NCBI GenBank assembly: GCA_025055675.1
Contig: JANWWT010000001.1
Location: 248,001 to 312,000 of the forward strand
Origin: Pseudanabaenaceae cyanobacterium SKYG29
Lineage (GTDB): Bacteria > Cyanobacteriota > Cyanobacteriia > Pseudanabaenales > Pseudanabaenaceae
Reading direction: 5' to 3'
DNA length: 64,000 nt
The notes beneath the pieces are model-generated. The model saw only the letters and a list, made by a program, of their open reading frames with translations. It had not been told where the DNA came from and made no database searches. Below, piece by piece: positions 1-8,081 of this stretch (within the stretch, counting starts at the first letter, position 1; the number at the start of each line of letters is the position of its first letter). Made by a program: the position numbers and the translations under genes.

Positions 1-161
1 CCTTGGTTGCCGTTGACCCGATCGTTGGCAGCGCTGCCCGTGATTGTGTCATTGCCATCGAGGGCAATTAGTCCGCCGAATTTACCAGAGAGAGTGGTAG
101 GTTGAATAGTAAAGCTGTTGTTGCCGTTGTCGAGGGGAAAGAAGGGATTGTTAATTGTCAT
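1..161 (-). CDS. RTX-like calcium-binding protein, N-terminal fragment cut by the window edge
   Basis: An open frame begins with ATG at 161 on the minus strand and runs off the left edge, so only about 53 residues are visible. They contain a stretch reading LDGNDTITGSAANDRVNGNQ, which resembles the glycine/aspartate nonapeptide repeats (GGxGxDxUx) of RTX and hemolysin-type secreted proteins that fold as a calcium-bound beta roll. There is no signal peptide at the start, as expected for type I secretion substrates, whose signal is C-terminal. The next gene on the same strand is a HlyD-family protein. The family is recognisable but the specific function is not. Confidence 0.6.
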   Translation of the reverse strand, partial: MTINNPFFPLDNGNNSFTIQPTTLSGKFGGLIALDGNDTITGSAANDRVNGNQ

Positions 162-243
162 ACGAGACCCAATGCAGACAATAAACCCAATTTCCCACAC
201 TGAGGTTAAGGCAAGATTTAGGGTAGGTTAACAAGGGGTTACC

Positions 244-1494
244 CTACCGGCGGGGTAGTTCTAAATAGATGCGTTCTCCTCCCGTCAAGCCGCTGAGAAT
301 TTGGGTTTGTTGATTAAAGGTACTCCCGATCGTCACTGGTCTAAACTCTGGCTTGCCGCCTTGATCGACATACACTCCCGTTTGTCCCCCTTCTGTGACA
401 ATGGCGACGGTGGGCACAACGATCGCTTGGGGAATCTCCCTGCCCTTGAGTTTTAGTTCCACGTTCATACCCGATCGGAGTTGGTCCTGCCCCGTGAGTA
501 AGTCGATGCGCACCTGGAAGGAAGTGACATTTTGCTGGACAACCGCTTCAGGAGCAATCAGACGGACTTTACCTTGATAGACCCGATCGGGATAGGCATC
601 AGCAATGATCTCTACGGCTTGACCCACTTGCACCTGGCTAATATCAACTTCCGGGATTTCTGCCAGAATTTCTAAACCCCTAGCAAGGGCAACGATCGAG
701 GTGGATGTCGCAGAAGAGGTAAGAGTTGCCGTAGTCGTAGGAGTGACAAACGCACCAACATTGGCGTATTTCTGAGTGATAATGCCAGCAAAGGGAGCAC
801 GAATGATAGTATCTTCCAGCTGCACTTTCACTGCCGCCAGGCGAGCTTGGGCTTCCTGTAGTTGGGCTTCCGCTTGGGCGATTTCTTCTGGACGCGCACC
901 ATTGAGCAACCTTTCCAACTGCTTCTGTCTATCCCGCAAATTCGCCTGGGCACTGTTGGCTTCCGCAATAATTTCATCCATCCGATCGGTAGGAATCACT
1001 CCCTCTTTGGCAAGGGCGACAAACCGATCGAGTCTTTTTTGCGCTAACTCCGCTCTAGCCTGGGCAGCTGCCACTTGCGCTTTGGCGGCATTAATTTCCT
1101 CCGGGCGGGCACCATTTCGCAAGCGCGCTAAATTAGCTTGGGCACTGGCAACTAGGGCGGCTGCCTGCTGCAGTTGCGGTTCAATACTACTGCTGTCCAT
1201 CCTGGCCACAATTTGCCCTTCTACAACCCTGTCTCCCTGGTCTACCAAGAGTTCAACTAGCTTTCCCCCCACTTTGGGACTGAGATTGACCGTCTGACTA
1301 GGGACAACTTTGCCACTGGCACCAAGGGTGACTGGCAGGGTAATCCGCTCCACCACTGCTGTTTTTGCTAAACTGACCGCCGGTTCTCGATTGGGGCGCA
1401 AAGACAGAAGGGCTATTGCTCCTAAACAAACGACGCTACCCCCTAGCCACCATAGCCAGTAAGGAGTTCTACCCTTAGAAATAGTGACTGCCAT
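244..1494 (-). CDS. HlyD-family periplasmic adaptor (membrane fusion) subunit of an efflux or secretion system
   Basis: This 416-residue protein has one N-terminal membrane anchor (about residues 13-32) and then a lipoyl-like/barrel-sandwich half (SPKVGGKLVELLVDQGDRV). A long helical hairpin follows, in which the phrase NGARPEEI occurs twice, and then a second lipoyl half (IIRAPFAGIITQKYANVGAFV) and a C-terminal beta-barrel domain. This is the order of RND/ABC adaptor proteins, which bridge an inner-membrane pump to an outer-membrane channel. No pump or TolC gene is visible beside it, because the window ends to the left. The RTX-like fragment next door makes type I secretion possible, but cyanobacteria also carry many ABC and RND adaptors of this form. 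The ATG at 1494 is the only sensible start. Confidence 0.85.
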   Translation of the reverse strand: MAVTISKGRTPYWLWWLGGSVVCLGAIALLSLRPNREPAVSLAKTAVVERITLPVTLGASGKVVPSQTVNLSPKVGGKLVELLVDQGDRVVEGQIVARMDSSSIEPQLQQAAALVASAQANLARLRNGARPEEINAAKAQVAAAQARAELAQKRLDRFVALAKEGVIPTDRMDEIIAEANSAQANLRDRQKQLERLLNGARPEEIAQAEAQLQEAQARLAAVKVQLEDTIIRAPFAGIITQKYANVGAFVTPTTTATLTSSATSTSIVALARGLEILAEIPEVDISQVQVGQAVEIIADAYPDRVYQGKVRLIAPEAVVQQNVTSFQVRIDLLTGQDQLRSGMNVELKLKGREIPQAIVVPTVAIVTEGGQTGVYVDQGGKPEFRPVTIGSTFNQQTQILSGLTGGERIYLELPRR

Positions 1495-1601
1495 GAGTGT
1501 TCCCCAATGTAGGGCTACTTTATATTAACATTTGTTTCTAGCAGCAACCCAATACCCATAAAGTTTATATTTTCCCTCGGTTAATAACAACTGTAGGAAA
1601 C

Positions 1602-1617
1602 TTAAACAATTGTTTAA
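1602..1617. promoter_or_regulatory. 16-bp perfect palindrome upstream of bciB, possible operator
   Basis: TTAAACAATTGTTTAA is a perfect inverted repeat lying 48 bases before the bciB start codon, between the divergently transcribed HlyD gene and bciB. A near copy (TTAAACAATTGCTTAA) sits ahead of the small membrane protein gene at 4056. No known cyanobacterial regulator motif was matched. Binding by a dimeric regulator is inference. Confidence 0.35.
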
Positions 1618-1665
1618 CTATCTCTGCGGGATTACAATAAACATTAGTCATAACAAATTATTTTT

Positions 1666-2850
1666 ATGAAGCATTGGAAAGCTAAAGGGCAGACAAACAG
1701 TAACCGCCGCCCTGCAAAAGAGCTGTGCAGTGAATGTGGTCTTTGTGATACATACTACATCCACTATGTGAAAGAGGCTTGTGCATTCTTACATCAACAA
1801 TTTGATCATTTGGAAGCAAATACCCACGGTAGACCAAGGGATTTAGCCAATGACCAGGAACTATACTTCGGTGTGCACCAGGAAATGTGGATGGCAAAAA
1901 AGATAGACCCCATCCCAGGCGCACAGTGGACAGGCATCGTCACTACGATCGCTACTGCCATGCTCACCCAGGGCAAGGTGGAAGGGGTAATCTGTGTGCA
2001 GTCCGACCCCACCGATCGGTTTCAACCCAAGCCTATTCTGGCTACCACCCCCGCGGAAATCTACAAAGCCAGAGTGAACAAACCTACCCTTTCCCCCAAT
2101 TTATCCCTGCTGGAACAGGTGGAACGATCGGGGATGAAGAAACTGCTAGTAATTGGTGTGGGCTGTCAGATTCAGGCTTTGCGGGCAGTGGAAAAACATC
2201 TAGGTTTGGACAAGCTCTACGTTTTGGGGACGCCCTGTGTCGATAATGTGACCAGAGCAGGCTTGCAGAAGTTTTTAGAAACTACCAGTCGGTCGCCCCA
2301 TACAGTTGTCCACTATGAATTCATGCAGGATTTTAATGTGCACTTCAAACATGAAGATGGTTCCGTGGAGAAAGTCCCCTTCTTTGCTCTCAATACGAAA
2401 GAACTAAAAGATGTGTTTGCTCCTTCCTGTATGACTTGTTTTGATTATGTCAACAGTTTAGCGGATTTAGTAGTGGGCTATATGGGGGCTACCTTTGGTT
2501 GGCAGTGGATCGTTGTGCGCAACGAGCGGGGGCGGGAGATGCTAGAAATAGCGAAAGAGGTGTTGACGTTCCAACCTGTTATTTCCCAGGGCAATCGCAA
2601 AGCAGCAGTCCAACAATCGATCGCAGCCTATGACCGGGCTGTCACTCTGCCCCTGTGGTTAGGGTGGCTGTTGGGGTTTATCATCAATCGCATTGGTCCC
2701 AAGGGTTTAGAATATGGGCGCTTTTCCATTGATTCCCATTTCATTCGCAACTTTTTGTATGTCAAACGCCGCTATCCCCACAAACTCCTGAGCCATGTGC
2801 CTGAATTTGCCCGCCGCATCATCAGTCAATATCAGCTACCCGCCGACTAG
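1666..2850 (+). CDS. bciB: Ferredoxin-dependent 3,8-divinyl (proto)chlorophyllide a 8-vinyl reductase, BciB type
   Basis: The 394-residue protein belongs to the coenzyme F420 hydrogenase/dehydrogenase beta-subunit family. It shows an N-terminal iron-sulfur motif (C21, C24, C27 in ELCSECGLCDTYY) and further conserved cysteines in IGVGCQIQALR, TPCVDN and PSCMTCFDYVN. The overall sequence looks like the cyanobacterial Slr1923 type, which reduces the 8-vinyl group of divinyl chlorophyllide to ethyl in chlorophyll a synthesis using ferredoxin electrons, an FAD and [4Fe-4S] clusters. The close relative 7-hydroxymethyl chlorophyll a reductase is an alternative, but the Slr1923-type family is the normal one in cyanobacteria. 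There is no clear Shine-Dalgarno sequence. A 16-bp palindrome lies just upstream. The wecA-like gene follows after 51 bases. Confidence 0.88.
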   Translation: MKHWKAKGQTNSNRRPAKELCSECGLCDTYYIHYVKEACAFLHQQFDHLEANTHGRPRDLANDQELYFGVHQEMWMAKKIDPIPGAQWTGIVTTIATAMLTQGKVEGVICVQSDPTDRFQPKPILATTPAEIYKARVNKPTLSPNLSLLEQVERSGMKKLLVIGVGCQIQALRAVEKHLGLDKLYVLGTPCVDNVTRAGLQKFLETTSRSPHTVVHYEFMQDFNVHFKHEDGSVEKVPFFALNTKELKDVFAPSCMTCFDYVNSLADLVVGYMGATFGWQWIVVRNERGREMLEIAKEVLTFQPVISQGNRKAAVQQSIAAYDRAVTLPLWLGWLLGFIINRIGPKGLEYGRFSIDSHFIRNFLYVKRRYPHKLLSHVPEFARRIISQYQLPAD

Positions 2851-2901
2851 ACTATCCTGCCTACCCCACCTATCATAGGTCTTATGATCTCTTAAGACTC
2901 C

Positions 2902-3972
2902 ATGGTGCGGGAACCCTTACCCTTTCTTGTGGCATTTGGTCTGTCGGCAGTAGTTGTGTGGGTAACTACTCCCTTGGTGCGTACCATTGGTCTGCGCCTA
3001 GGTATCGTTGATAAACCAAGCAGCCGCAAGATGCACAAAGAACCTGTAGCTAGGATCGGGGGGGTATCTATATTTTTGGGGACAGCTACGGCTTTATTGT
3101 TTTGCTGGTGGGCGGGGTGGTTTGGCGTGTTGCCCACACCTAAGGAATACGAGATTTGGGGCGTAACGATCGGGGGATTGTTGTTTTTTGCTATTGGTCT
3201 AGCGGATGACTTCCTGGACTTGCCTGCTCTGTCCCGCTTGGTCGGGCAATTGTTGGTGGCGGGGTTAGCATGGTGGGTAGGTGTGCGCATTGAGTTTATC
3301 ACCTTGCCCTTTGTCGGGCTAGTACAGTTGGGCGTACTGAGTTTTCCTGTGACAGTGCTGTGGCTGGCAGGAATTGCCAATGCGGTGAATTGGATTGATG
3401 GGTTGGATGGCTTAGCGGCAGGGGTGTCAGCGATCGCGGCACTGATTTTGTTGATCACCAGTCTGTTTATGAAGCAATCAGGGGCGGGTTTGATTGCCGC
3501 TGCCCTCTCAGGAGGATGTGTAGCATTCCTACGCTACAACTTCAAGCCCGATCGTCCGGCGGAAATCTTTATGGGGGATGGGGGAGCCTACTATTTAGGC
3601 TTCACCTTGGCTGGCATCAGTGTGATTGGTGTGGCAAAGACAGTGGCAACGATGGCAGTAGTTTTACCCTACCTCATTCTGGCTGTACCTCTATTTGATG
3701 CCTTAACAGTAATCTTGACACGGCTTTATAGAGGACAATCACCTTTTGTAGCCGATAAAAGGCACCTACACCATCGTTTGGTAGCTGCAGGAGTGTCCAA
3801 GCGCCATACGGTTTTGTTCATCTATGCCTTGACCCTTTGGGTTGGGAGTTTAGCCCTGGCTATTTCAGGGATGACGGCCGGGGGAACCTACGCTGCGATC
3901 GGGACAGGGATTATGGTCTATGCGGGCTGGCGTACCTGGCAGCGGATTCGCCGTAACAATAACGCTACCTAA
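2902..3972 (+). CDS. MraY/WecA-family undecaprenyl-phosphate sugar-1-phosphate transferase
   Basis: This polytopic membrane enzyme (356 residues, about ten hydrophobic segments) transfers a sugar-1-phosphate, probably GlcNAc-1-P, from UDP-sugar onto undecaprenyl phosphate, the first step of a surface polysaccharide. Family landmarks are DKPSSRKMHKEPVARIGG near residue 37, the metal-binding Asp-Asp pair in GLADDFLDL (102-103), NWIDGLDGLAAG, EIFMGDGGAYYLG, and the His-rich DKRHLHHRL motif that separates WecA/TagO types from MraY. The start ATG gives MVREPLPFL. No glycosyltransferase cluster surrounds it, so the polymer it serves cannot be told from context. WecA/TagO type is likely; exact substrate is not established. 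Confidence 0.85.
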   Translation: MVREPLPFLVAFGLSAVVVWVTTPLVRTIGLRLGIVDKPSSRKMHKEPVARIGGVSIFLGTATALLFCWWAGWFGVLPTPKEYEIWGVTIGGLLFFAIGLADDFLDLPALSRLVGQLLVAGLAWWVGVRIEFITLPFVGLVQLGVLSFPVTVLWLAGIANAVNWIDGLDGLAAGVSAIAALILLITSLFMKQSGAGLIAAALSGGCVAFLRYNFKPDRPAEIFMGDGGAYYLGFTLAGISVIGVAKTVATMAVVLPYLILAVPLFDALTVILTRLYRGQSPFVADKRHLHHRLVAAGVSKRHTVLFIYALTLWVGSLALAISGMTAGGTYAAIGTGIMVYAGWRTWQRIRRNNNAT

Positions 3973-3995
3973 CGGTTCTGTAAAGTTCTACAAAA

Positions 3996-4013
3996 GTTAA
4001 ACAATTGCTTAAC
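3996..4013. promoter_or_regulatory. Imperfect 18-bp palindrome upstream of the small membrane protein gene
   Basis: GTTAAACAATTGCTTAAC is an inverted repeat with a single mismatched pair, 42 bases before the ATG at 4056. Its core differs at one base from the perfect palindrome found ahead of bciB at 1602-1617. The shared sequence suggests a common regulator for the two genes, but the motif was not recognised. Confidence 0.35.
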
Positions 4014-4055
4014 CCTTCTTGGGTAACATGACTTAGCTGAGTTAGCTAGTAGGCA

Positions 4056-4223
4056 ATGAGTCTACCGCTGTTCATAACTACTTTAGTGCTCCTCACCGTT
4101 TTAGTGTTGGCTGCTTCCTTGCCTAATCGGGTCTACGCTGGCAACGATCGGGTCTTTGTTATCATTACTCTCATCTTTTGCTTCCTTACTTTAGGAGCAC
4201 TGGTGATGTTTATCAAAATCTAG
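4056..4223 (+). CDS. Small two-helix membrane protein, unknown
   Basis: A 55-codon frame starts at ATG 4056 and ends with TAG. The peptide begins MSLPLFITTLVLLTVLVLAA, followed by a short polar turn (SLPNRVYAGNDR) and a second hydrophobic stretch ending ALVMFIKI, so it should be a two-pass hairpin in the membrane. Its size and layout recall small photosystem subunits such as PsbZ, but the residues conserved in PsbZ (the VPVAYASP turn) are absent, so that name is not given. It lies between the wecA-like gene and metK on the same strand, with its own palindromic element upstream. The reading frame looks real from its amphipathic organisation, but no family was recognised. Confidence 0.6.
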   Translation: MSLPLFITTLVLLTVLVLAASLPNRVYAGNDRVFVIITLIFCFLTLGALVMFIKI

Positions 4224-4255
4224 CGGAAAATGTTAGGTTAAAATCTACCCAAACT

Positions 4256-4262
4256 AGGAGGT
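4256..4262 (+). promoter_or_regulatory. Shine-Dalgarno sequence fixing a TTG start for metK
   Basis: AGGAGGT, a full anti-16S complement, ends six bases before the TTG at 4269. No in-frame ATG is available upstream that would preserve the MetK N-terminus, so this site decides the start. The DUF3155 gene shows the identical arrangement (AGGAGGT, six bases, TTG). Confidence 0.75.
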
Positions 4263-4268
4263 CAAGCC

Positions 4269-5489
4269 TTGCTCTTCACATCTGAATCCGTCACAGAAGG
4301 ACATCCAGATAAAATCTGCGACCAAATTTCCGATGCGATCGTGGATGCCCTGCTGGCCCAAGACCCCCAATCCCGCGTGGCGGCAGAAGTGGTGGTAAAT
4401 ACGGGGTTAGTGTTAATTACAGGGGAAATTACCTCCAAGGCACAGGTAAATTATGTAGAGCTGGCGAGAAAGAAAATTGCCGAAATTGGTTACATCCATG
4501 CGGAAAACGGTTTTGCTGCCCATAGTTGCGCAGTCATGGTTGCCCTCGATGAGCAGTCCCCTGATATTGCTCAGGGAGTCGATCGGGCTTTAGAGGTGCG
4601 CCAGGGTAGCGAAGATGACCTACTAGAAGCGATCGGAGCCGGCGACCAGGGAATCATGTTCGGCTTTGCCTGTGATGAAACGCCGGAACTGATGCCGATG
4701 CCCATTGCTCTCGCCCACCGCATTGCCCGCCAACTCAGCTACTGTCGTAAATCGGGGCAGCTCCCCTACCTCCGTCCCGATGGCAAAACCCAAGTGACTG
4801 TCGTCTACGACCAGGGCAAAGTTGTAGGCATAGACACAATCCTAGTGTCCACCCAGCACGCCCCCGCCATCGACGGTATCACAGACAATACCAAGGTACA
4901 AGCCCGCATTCGCCAAGACGTGTGGGAACAAGTAGTAGAACCCGTCTTTGCTGACCTAGAAGTAAAACCTAGCTCCCACACCCGCTTTTTGGTCAACCCC
5001 ACGGGCAAATTTGTCATCGGCGGACCCCAAGGGGACTCCGGTCTCACGGGGCGCAAAATCATTGTTGATACCTATGGCGGTTATGCTCGCCATGGCGGCG
5101 GTGCCTTCTCTGGCAAAGACCCCACCAAAGTTGACCGTTCCGCTGCCTATGCCTGTCGCTATGTTGCCAAGAACATTGTGAAAGCGGGACTTGCCCGCAA
5201 ATGTGAATTACAAGTGAGTTATGCCATCGGTGTTGCCCGCCCTACCAGTCTCACGATCGAGACCTTCGGTACAGGCAAACTAGACGATGCCAAGCTCCTA
5301 GAGTTGGTCAAAGCGGAATTTGACCTCCGACCCGCTGCCATCATCAAGAACTTTGGTCTAACCGACCTGCCCAGCAAACGCCAGGGGCGCTTCTATCAAG
5401 ATGTGGCTGCCTATGGTCACTTTGGCAGAACTGACCTAGACCTACCCTGGGAAAAAACCGATCGGGCTGCCAGCCTAGCCAGTTCTTAA
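4269..5489 (+). CDS. metK: S-adenosylmethionine synthetase
   Basis: MetK (406 residues) makes S-adenosylmethionine from methionine and ATP in the cytoplasm. Signature segments are [13 protein letters not shown] at the N-terminus, [12 protein letters not shown] in the middle, and [16 protein letters not shown] then [16 protein letters not shown] with the catalytic lysines and metal-binding residues. Family members usually begin MxxRYLFTSES; here the protein begins directly at (M)LFTSESV from a TTG codon with a strong Shine-Dalgarno sequence. The C-terminus ([16 protein letters not shown]) is complete. It is convergent with the DUF3155 gene, with only four bases between the two stop codons. No SAM riboswitch-like structure was recognised upstream. 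Confidence 0.97.
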   Translation: MLFTSESVTEGHPDKICDQISDAIVDALLAQDPQSRVAAEVVVNTGLVLITGEITSKAQVNYVELARKKIAEIGYIHAENGFAAHSCAVMVALDEQSPDIAQGVDRALEVRQGSEDDLLEAIGAGDQGIMFGFACDETPELMPMPIALAHRIARQLSYCRKSGQLPYLRPDGKTQVTVVYDQGKVVGIDTILVSTQHAPAIDGITDNTKVQARIRQDVWEQVVEPVFADLEVKPSSHTRFLVNPTGKFVIGGPQGDSGLTGRKIIVDTYGGYARHGGGAFSGKDPTKVDRSAAYACRYVAKNIVKAGLARKCELQVSYAIGVARPTSLTIETFGTGKLDDAKLLELVKAEFDLRPAAIIKNFGLTDLPSKRQGRFYQDVAAYGHFGRTDLDLPWEKTDRAASLASS

Positions 5490-5493
5490 GAAG

Positions 5494-5799
5494 TTAAGAG
5501 GATTGAGCTACTCCTACTTTTTCTGCCGAACAGCGCAGACTGGGAAATAGGAAGTGGTTCTCCTCTACATACTGGGCACCAAACAAGCCCTTCTCTGCCC
5601 AAAAATAACGATCGGTGGTGTGTTCATTGCGACGCACCAGCAACAGAGCAGGGGGGACAATGTTAAAGGCTTGAATGAACTTGCGCGCAGCCGTTACGGG
5701 TTTATCATCACCACTGTCGAGGCAAAATTGAGGTACATTCTCCAGAATCTTTCTCCCTTCTTGGCGACGCTTACTTTTGCGCTTACGTCTTCTTGCCAA
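5494..5799 (-). CDS. DUF3155 family protein, conserved in cyanobacteria
   Basis: This 101-residue basic protein begins MARRRKRKSKRRQEGR and contains the conserved block NEHTTDRYFWAEKGLFGAQY followed by VEENHFLFPSL, which marks the DUF3155 family. The family has no established function. The very basic N-terminus would suit nucleic-acid or ribosome contact, but that is inference. The start codon is TTG at 5799, supported by AGGAGGT at 5806-5812 (minus strand) six bases upstream, and by family members that begin MARRRKRKS. It is convergent with metK. Confidence 0.85.
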   Translation of the reverse strand: MARRRKRKSKRRQEGRKILENVPQFCLDSGDDKPVTAARKFIQAFNIVPPALLLVRRNEHTTDRYFWAEKGLFGAQYVEENHFLFPSLRCSAEKVGVAQSS

Positions 5800-5805
5800 C
5801 TTACT

Positions 5806-5812
5806 ACCTCCT
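5806..5812 (-). promoter_or_regulatory. Shine-Dalgarno sequence fixing the TTG start of the DUF3155 gene
   Basis: On the minus strand AGGAGGT is followed after six bases by TTG, which opens MARRRKRKS. The arrangement is the same as that in front of metK. Confidence 0.65.
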
Positions 5813-5894
5813 CGTCACAGCAATTTGGAATCACACCCCTTAATTATTACGCCAAAAGAGGGATATTTCAACTTTTCTTTACAAATTTTCGCCA

Positions 5895-6554
5895 CTACAG
5901 TCTGCCTAAAGCAATGCGAGCTTTTTCCGTCTCCTGTAAAGCCCTCGTCCACAGCAGGCGCAACACCCGCTTTTGTTCCACCGCGGGGATGTATTCCACG
6001 GTTTCCCGCAGGGAGACATGGACACGGGTATTGACCCAGGGTTGGGGGAATTTGACAGCAATTTCGGCGGGGGAGGCAATTTTCTCTGCCATACGTGGCT
6101 TGGCATAGAGGCGCAGCACAGCCGCTACTGCGGGGCGATTTTCATCACAGAGGAAGTCATCAGGTTTGAGATAGCAGGTCTGCCAGAAATCATAGGCAAG
6201 AGTGTGGGCAGCTAGGGCATTTTGCAAAGGGGGAATACCAACTGCACTAGGGTCAAGGAGAGCAGTCCCGATCGCTGCCCGCGCTTTCTGCAGGGCTAAC
6301 CCGTATTCAAATAGGGAAAATTCTGTTTCCAGTAGCTTGTTGAGGGCTTCCATGGCATCTAAGGCTTCTAGGTCAGCCGTTGTCAGAATGGGAGTTGTCG
6401 GCAGGTACTGGGGCAGTTGAAACTTACCCTGTAATTGCTGGGACAGGGGTGCCGTCTGGGGCTTGCCTTGGGTCTGATACTCTAAAGGCGCTGCTATCAC
6501 CCCATAACTAAGCAATAAGCAGCTCAAACCGCAACCTAACCACCGATTACCCAT
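5895..6554 (-). CDS. Secreted or membrane-anchored protein of unknown function
   Basis: The protein has 219 residues when read from ATG 6554, which has GTGAGGA upstream; a TTG two codons earlier is less likely. The N-terminus (MGNRWLGCGLSCLLLSYGVIAA) is a signal peptide with a cleavage site near residue 22 and no proper lipobox. The mature part is mostly helical, with DLEALDAMEALNKLLETEFSLFEYGLALQKARAA and two cysteines (TCYLKPDDFLCDENRP) that could form a disulfide. No family was recognised. It is probably periplasmic or thylakoid-lumenal. It stands alone between DUF3155 on the same strand and the divergent thrC. Confidence 0.75.
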   Translation of the reverse strand: MGNRWLGCGLSCLLLSYGVIAAPLEYQTQGKPQTAPLSQQLQGKFQLPQYLPTTPILTTADLEALDAMEALNKLLETEFSLFEYGLALQKARAAIGTALLDPSAVGIPPLQNALAAHTLAYDFWQTCYLKPDDFLCDENRPAVAAVLRLYAKPRMAEKIASPAEIAVKFPQPWVNTRVHVSLRETVEYIPAVEQKRVLRLLWTRALQETEKARIALGRL

Positions 6555-6746
6555 ACTCAATCCTCACAACTCCTACTAGAAGCATACTCCCATCCCTCCA
6601 ATTCCCTGACAAGGAGTTAACTGTTCCCTTGTACCAGATATTGACAGAAAAAGCCTGATTCTTGAATTCAGACTATTTTAGTCGGGATTACTTGGGGGGT
6701 AGTTGTAGTTGTGGTAAACTGAGGCTTGACCTTGATAGAAATAGCC

Positions 6747-8039
6747 ATGACTGCGACCCTAACCCGTACAGAGAAGACCTTTAGCTTGCTCCGCTGTAAG
6801 GAGTGTGGTGCTACCTATCAACCCAAAGCAATGCATGTGTGCGAAAAGTGTTTTGGTCCTTTGGAGGTGGTTTACAACTATGAGGCGATCGGGGCGAGGG
6901 TAACGCGGTCTGGCATTGAGGCAGGGCCCCATTCGATTTGGCGGTATCGGGATTTCCTGCCAGTGGAGACGGAGGATTATATTGACGTGGGGACGGGCAT
7001 GACTCCCCTGCTGCGGGCATCACGGTTGGCGAAAAGGCTAGGGCTAAAGCGTCTTTACATCAAGAACGATGCGGTGAATATGCCGACTTTGAGCTTTAAG
7101 GATAGGGTTGTCTCAGTAGCCCTGAGTCGGGCACGAGAGTTGGGCTTTACTACCGTGGCTTGTGCCAGTACCGGCAATTTAGCTAATTCGACAGCAGCGA
7201 TCGCTGCCCATGCGGGGTTGGACTGTTGTGTATTTATTCCTGCCGATTTAGAAGCGGGTAAGATTTTAGGTACGGTGGTCTATGCCCCCAAGGTGTTTGC
7301 TGTGCACGGCAACTATGACCAGGTGAATCGCCTTTGCTCGGAGGTGGCAAATACCTATGGTTGGGGCTTTGTCAACATCAATCTCCGCCCCTATTACTCG
7401 GAAGGTTCCAAGACCCTGGGGTTTGAGGTGGTAGAGCAGTTGGGATGGGAATTACCCGATCGGATTGTGGCTCCTCTGGCTTCAGGTTCTCTCTTTACCA
7501 AGATTTACAAAGGCTTCCAAGAATTTATCAAGGTGGGGCTGGTAGGGGAGAAAGCCGTGAGATTTAGTGGGGCACAGGCAGAAGGATGTTCCCCTATTGC
7601 CCAGGCATTTAAGGAAGGGCGGGACTTTATTGCCCCGGTTAAACCCAAGACCATTGCTAAGAGTATTGCCATTGGCAATCCGGCGGATGGTATCTATGCC
7701 CTAGAAGTTGCCCGCCAGACGGGAGGGGAAATTGAGTCAGTCACTGATGGGGAGATTGTAGAAGCCATCAAGCTCCTAGCGGAAACAGAGGGTATTTTTA
7801 CGGAAACCGCAGGGGGTACCACAGTTGCTGTCCTGAAAAAGTTAGTGGAACTGGGCAAGATTGAACCAGAGGAAACAACAGTTGTTTACATCACGGGCAA
7901 TGGTTTGAAAACCCAGGAGGCGGTACAGGGTTATGTGGGCGAGCCTTTCCAAATTGAAGCTAAGTTGGACAGCTTCGTACGCGCCTACGAACGTTCCCAG
8001 ACCCTCGATCGCCTGGAGTGGCAAACTGCTCTGGTCTAA
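6747..8039 (+). CDS. thrC: Threonine synthase
   Basis: ThrC converts O-phosphohomoserine to threonine with pyridoxal phosphate. The 430-residue product has an N-terminal zinc-ribbon-like motif (C17, C20, C32, C35: LRCKECG and HVCEKCFGPLE), the PLP lysine K118 in NMPTLSFKDRVV, the ASTGNLANSTAA phosphate-binding loop and a typical fold-type II C-terminus (YITGNGLKTQEA). The ATG at 6747 (MTATLTRTEKTF) was preferred over an in-frame TTG seven codons upstream because family proteins begin shortly before the Cys-rich motif. It is followed after 42 bases by dxr on the same strand. Confidence 0.95.
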   Translation: MTATLTRTEKTFSLLRCKECGATYQPKAMHVCEKCFGPLEVVYNYEAIGARVTRSGIEAGPHSIWRYRDFLPVETEDYIDVGTGMTPLLRASRLAKRLGLKRLYIKNDAVNMPTLSFKDRVVSVALSRARELGFTTVACASTGNLANSTAAIAAHAGLDCCVFIPADLEAGKILGTVVYAPKVFAVHGNYDQVNRLCSEVANTYGWGFVNINLRPYYSEGSKTLGFEVVEQLGWELPDRIVAPLASGSLFTKIYKGFQEFIKVGLVGEKAVRFSGAQAEGCSPIAQAFKEGRDFIAPVKPKTIAKSIAIGNPADGIYALEVARQTGGEIESVTDGEIVEAIKLLAETEGIFTETAGGTTVAVLKKLVELGKIEPEETTVVYITGNGLKTQEAVQGYVGEPFQIEAKLDSFVRAYERSQTLDRLEWQTALV

Positions 8040-8081
8040 ACCGCTGGTAGGGGTTAGACTAGAAGAAAACCTAAAGAAATT

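Noticed and set aside
776-1297. Long open frame antisense to the HlyD gene
   Set aside because: It is the mirror of a strongly supported coding region, with low-quality composition (Ala/Ser runs) and no family motif.
2892-3458. 188-codon open frame antisense to the WecA/MraY-family gene
   Set aside because: The sense strand carries clear catalytic motifs; the antisense product is Pro/Thr/Asn-rich with no recognisable feature.
4056-4223. Naming the small two-helix protein PsbZ
   Set aside because: Topology fits but the conserved turn and tryptophans of PsbZ are missing and the protein is shorter.
4224-4268. SAM riboswitch upstream of metK
   Set aside because: Only 45 bases separate the upstream stop from the start, too short for such an element.
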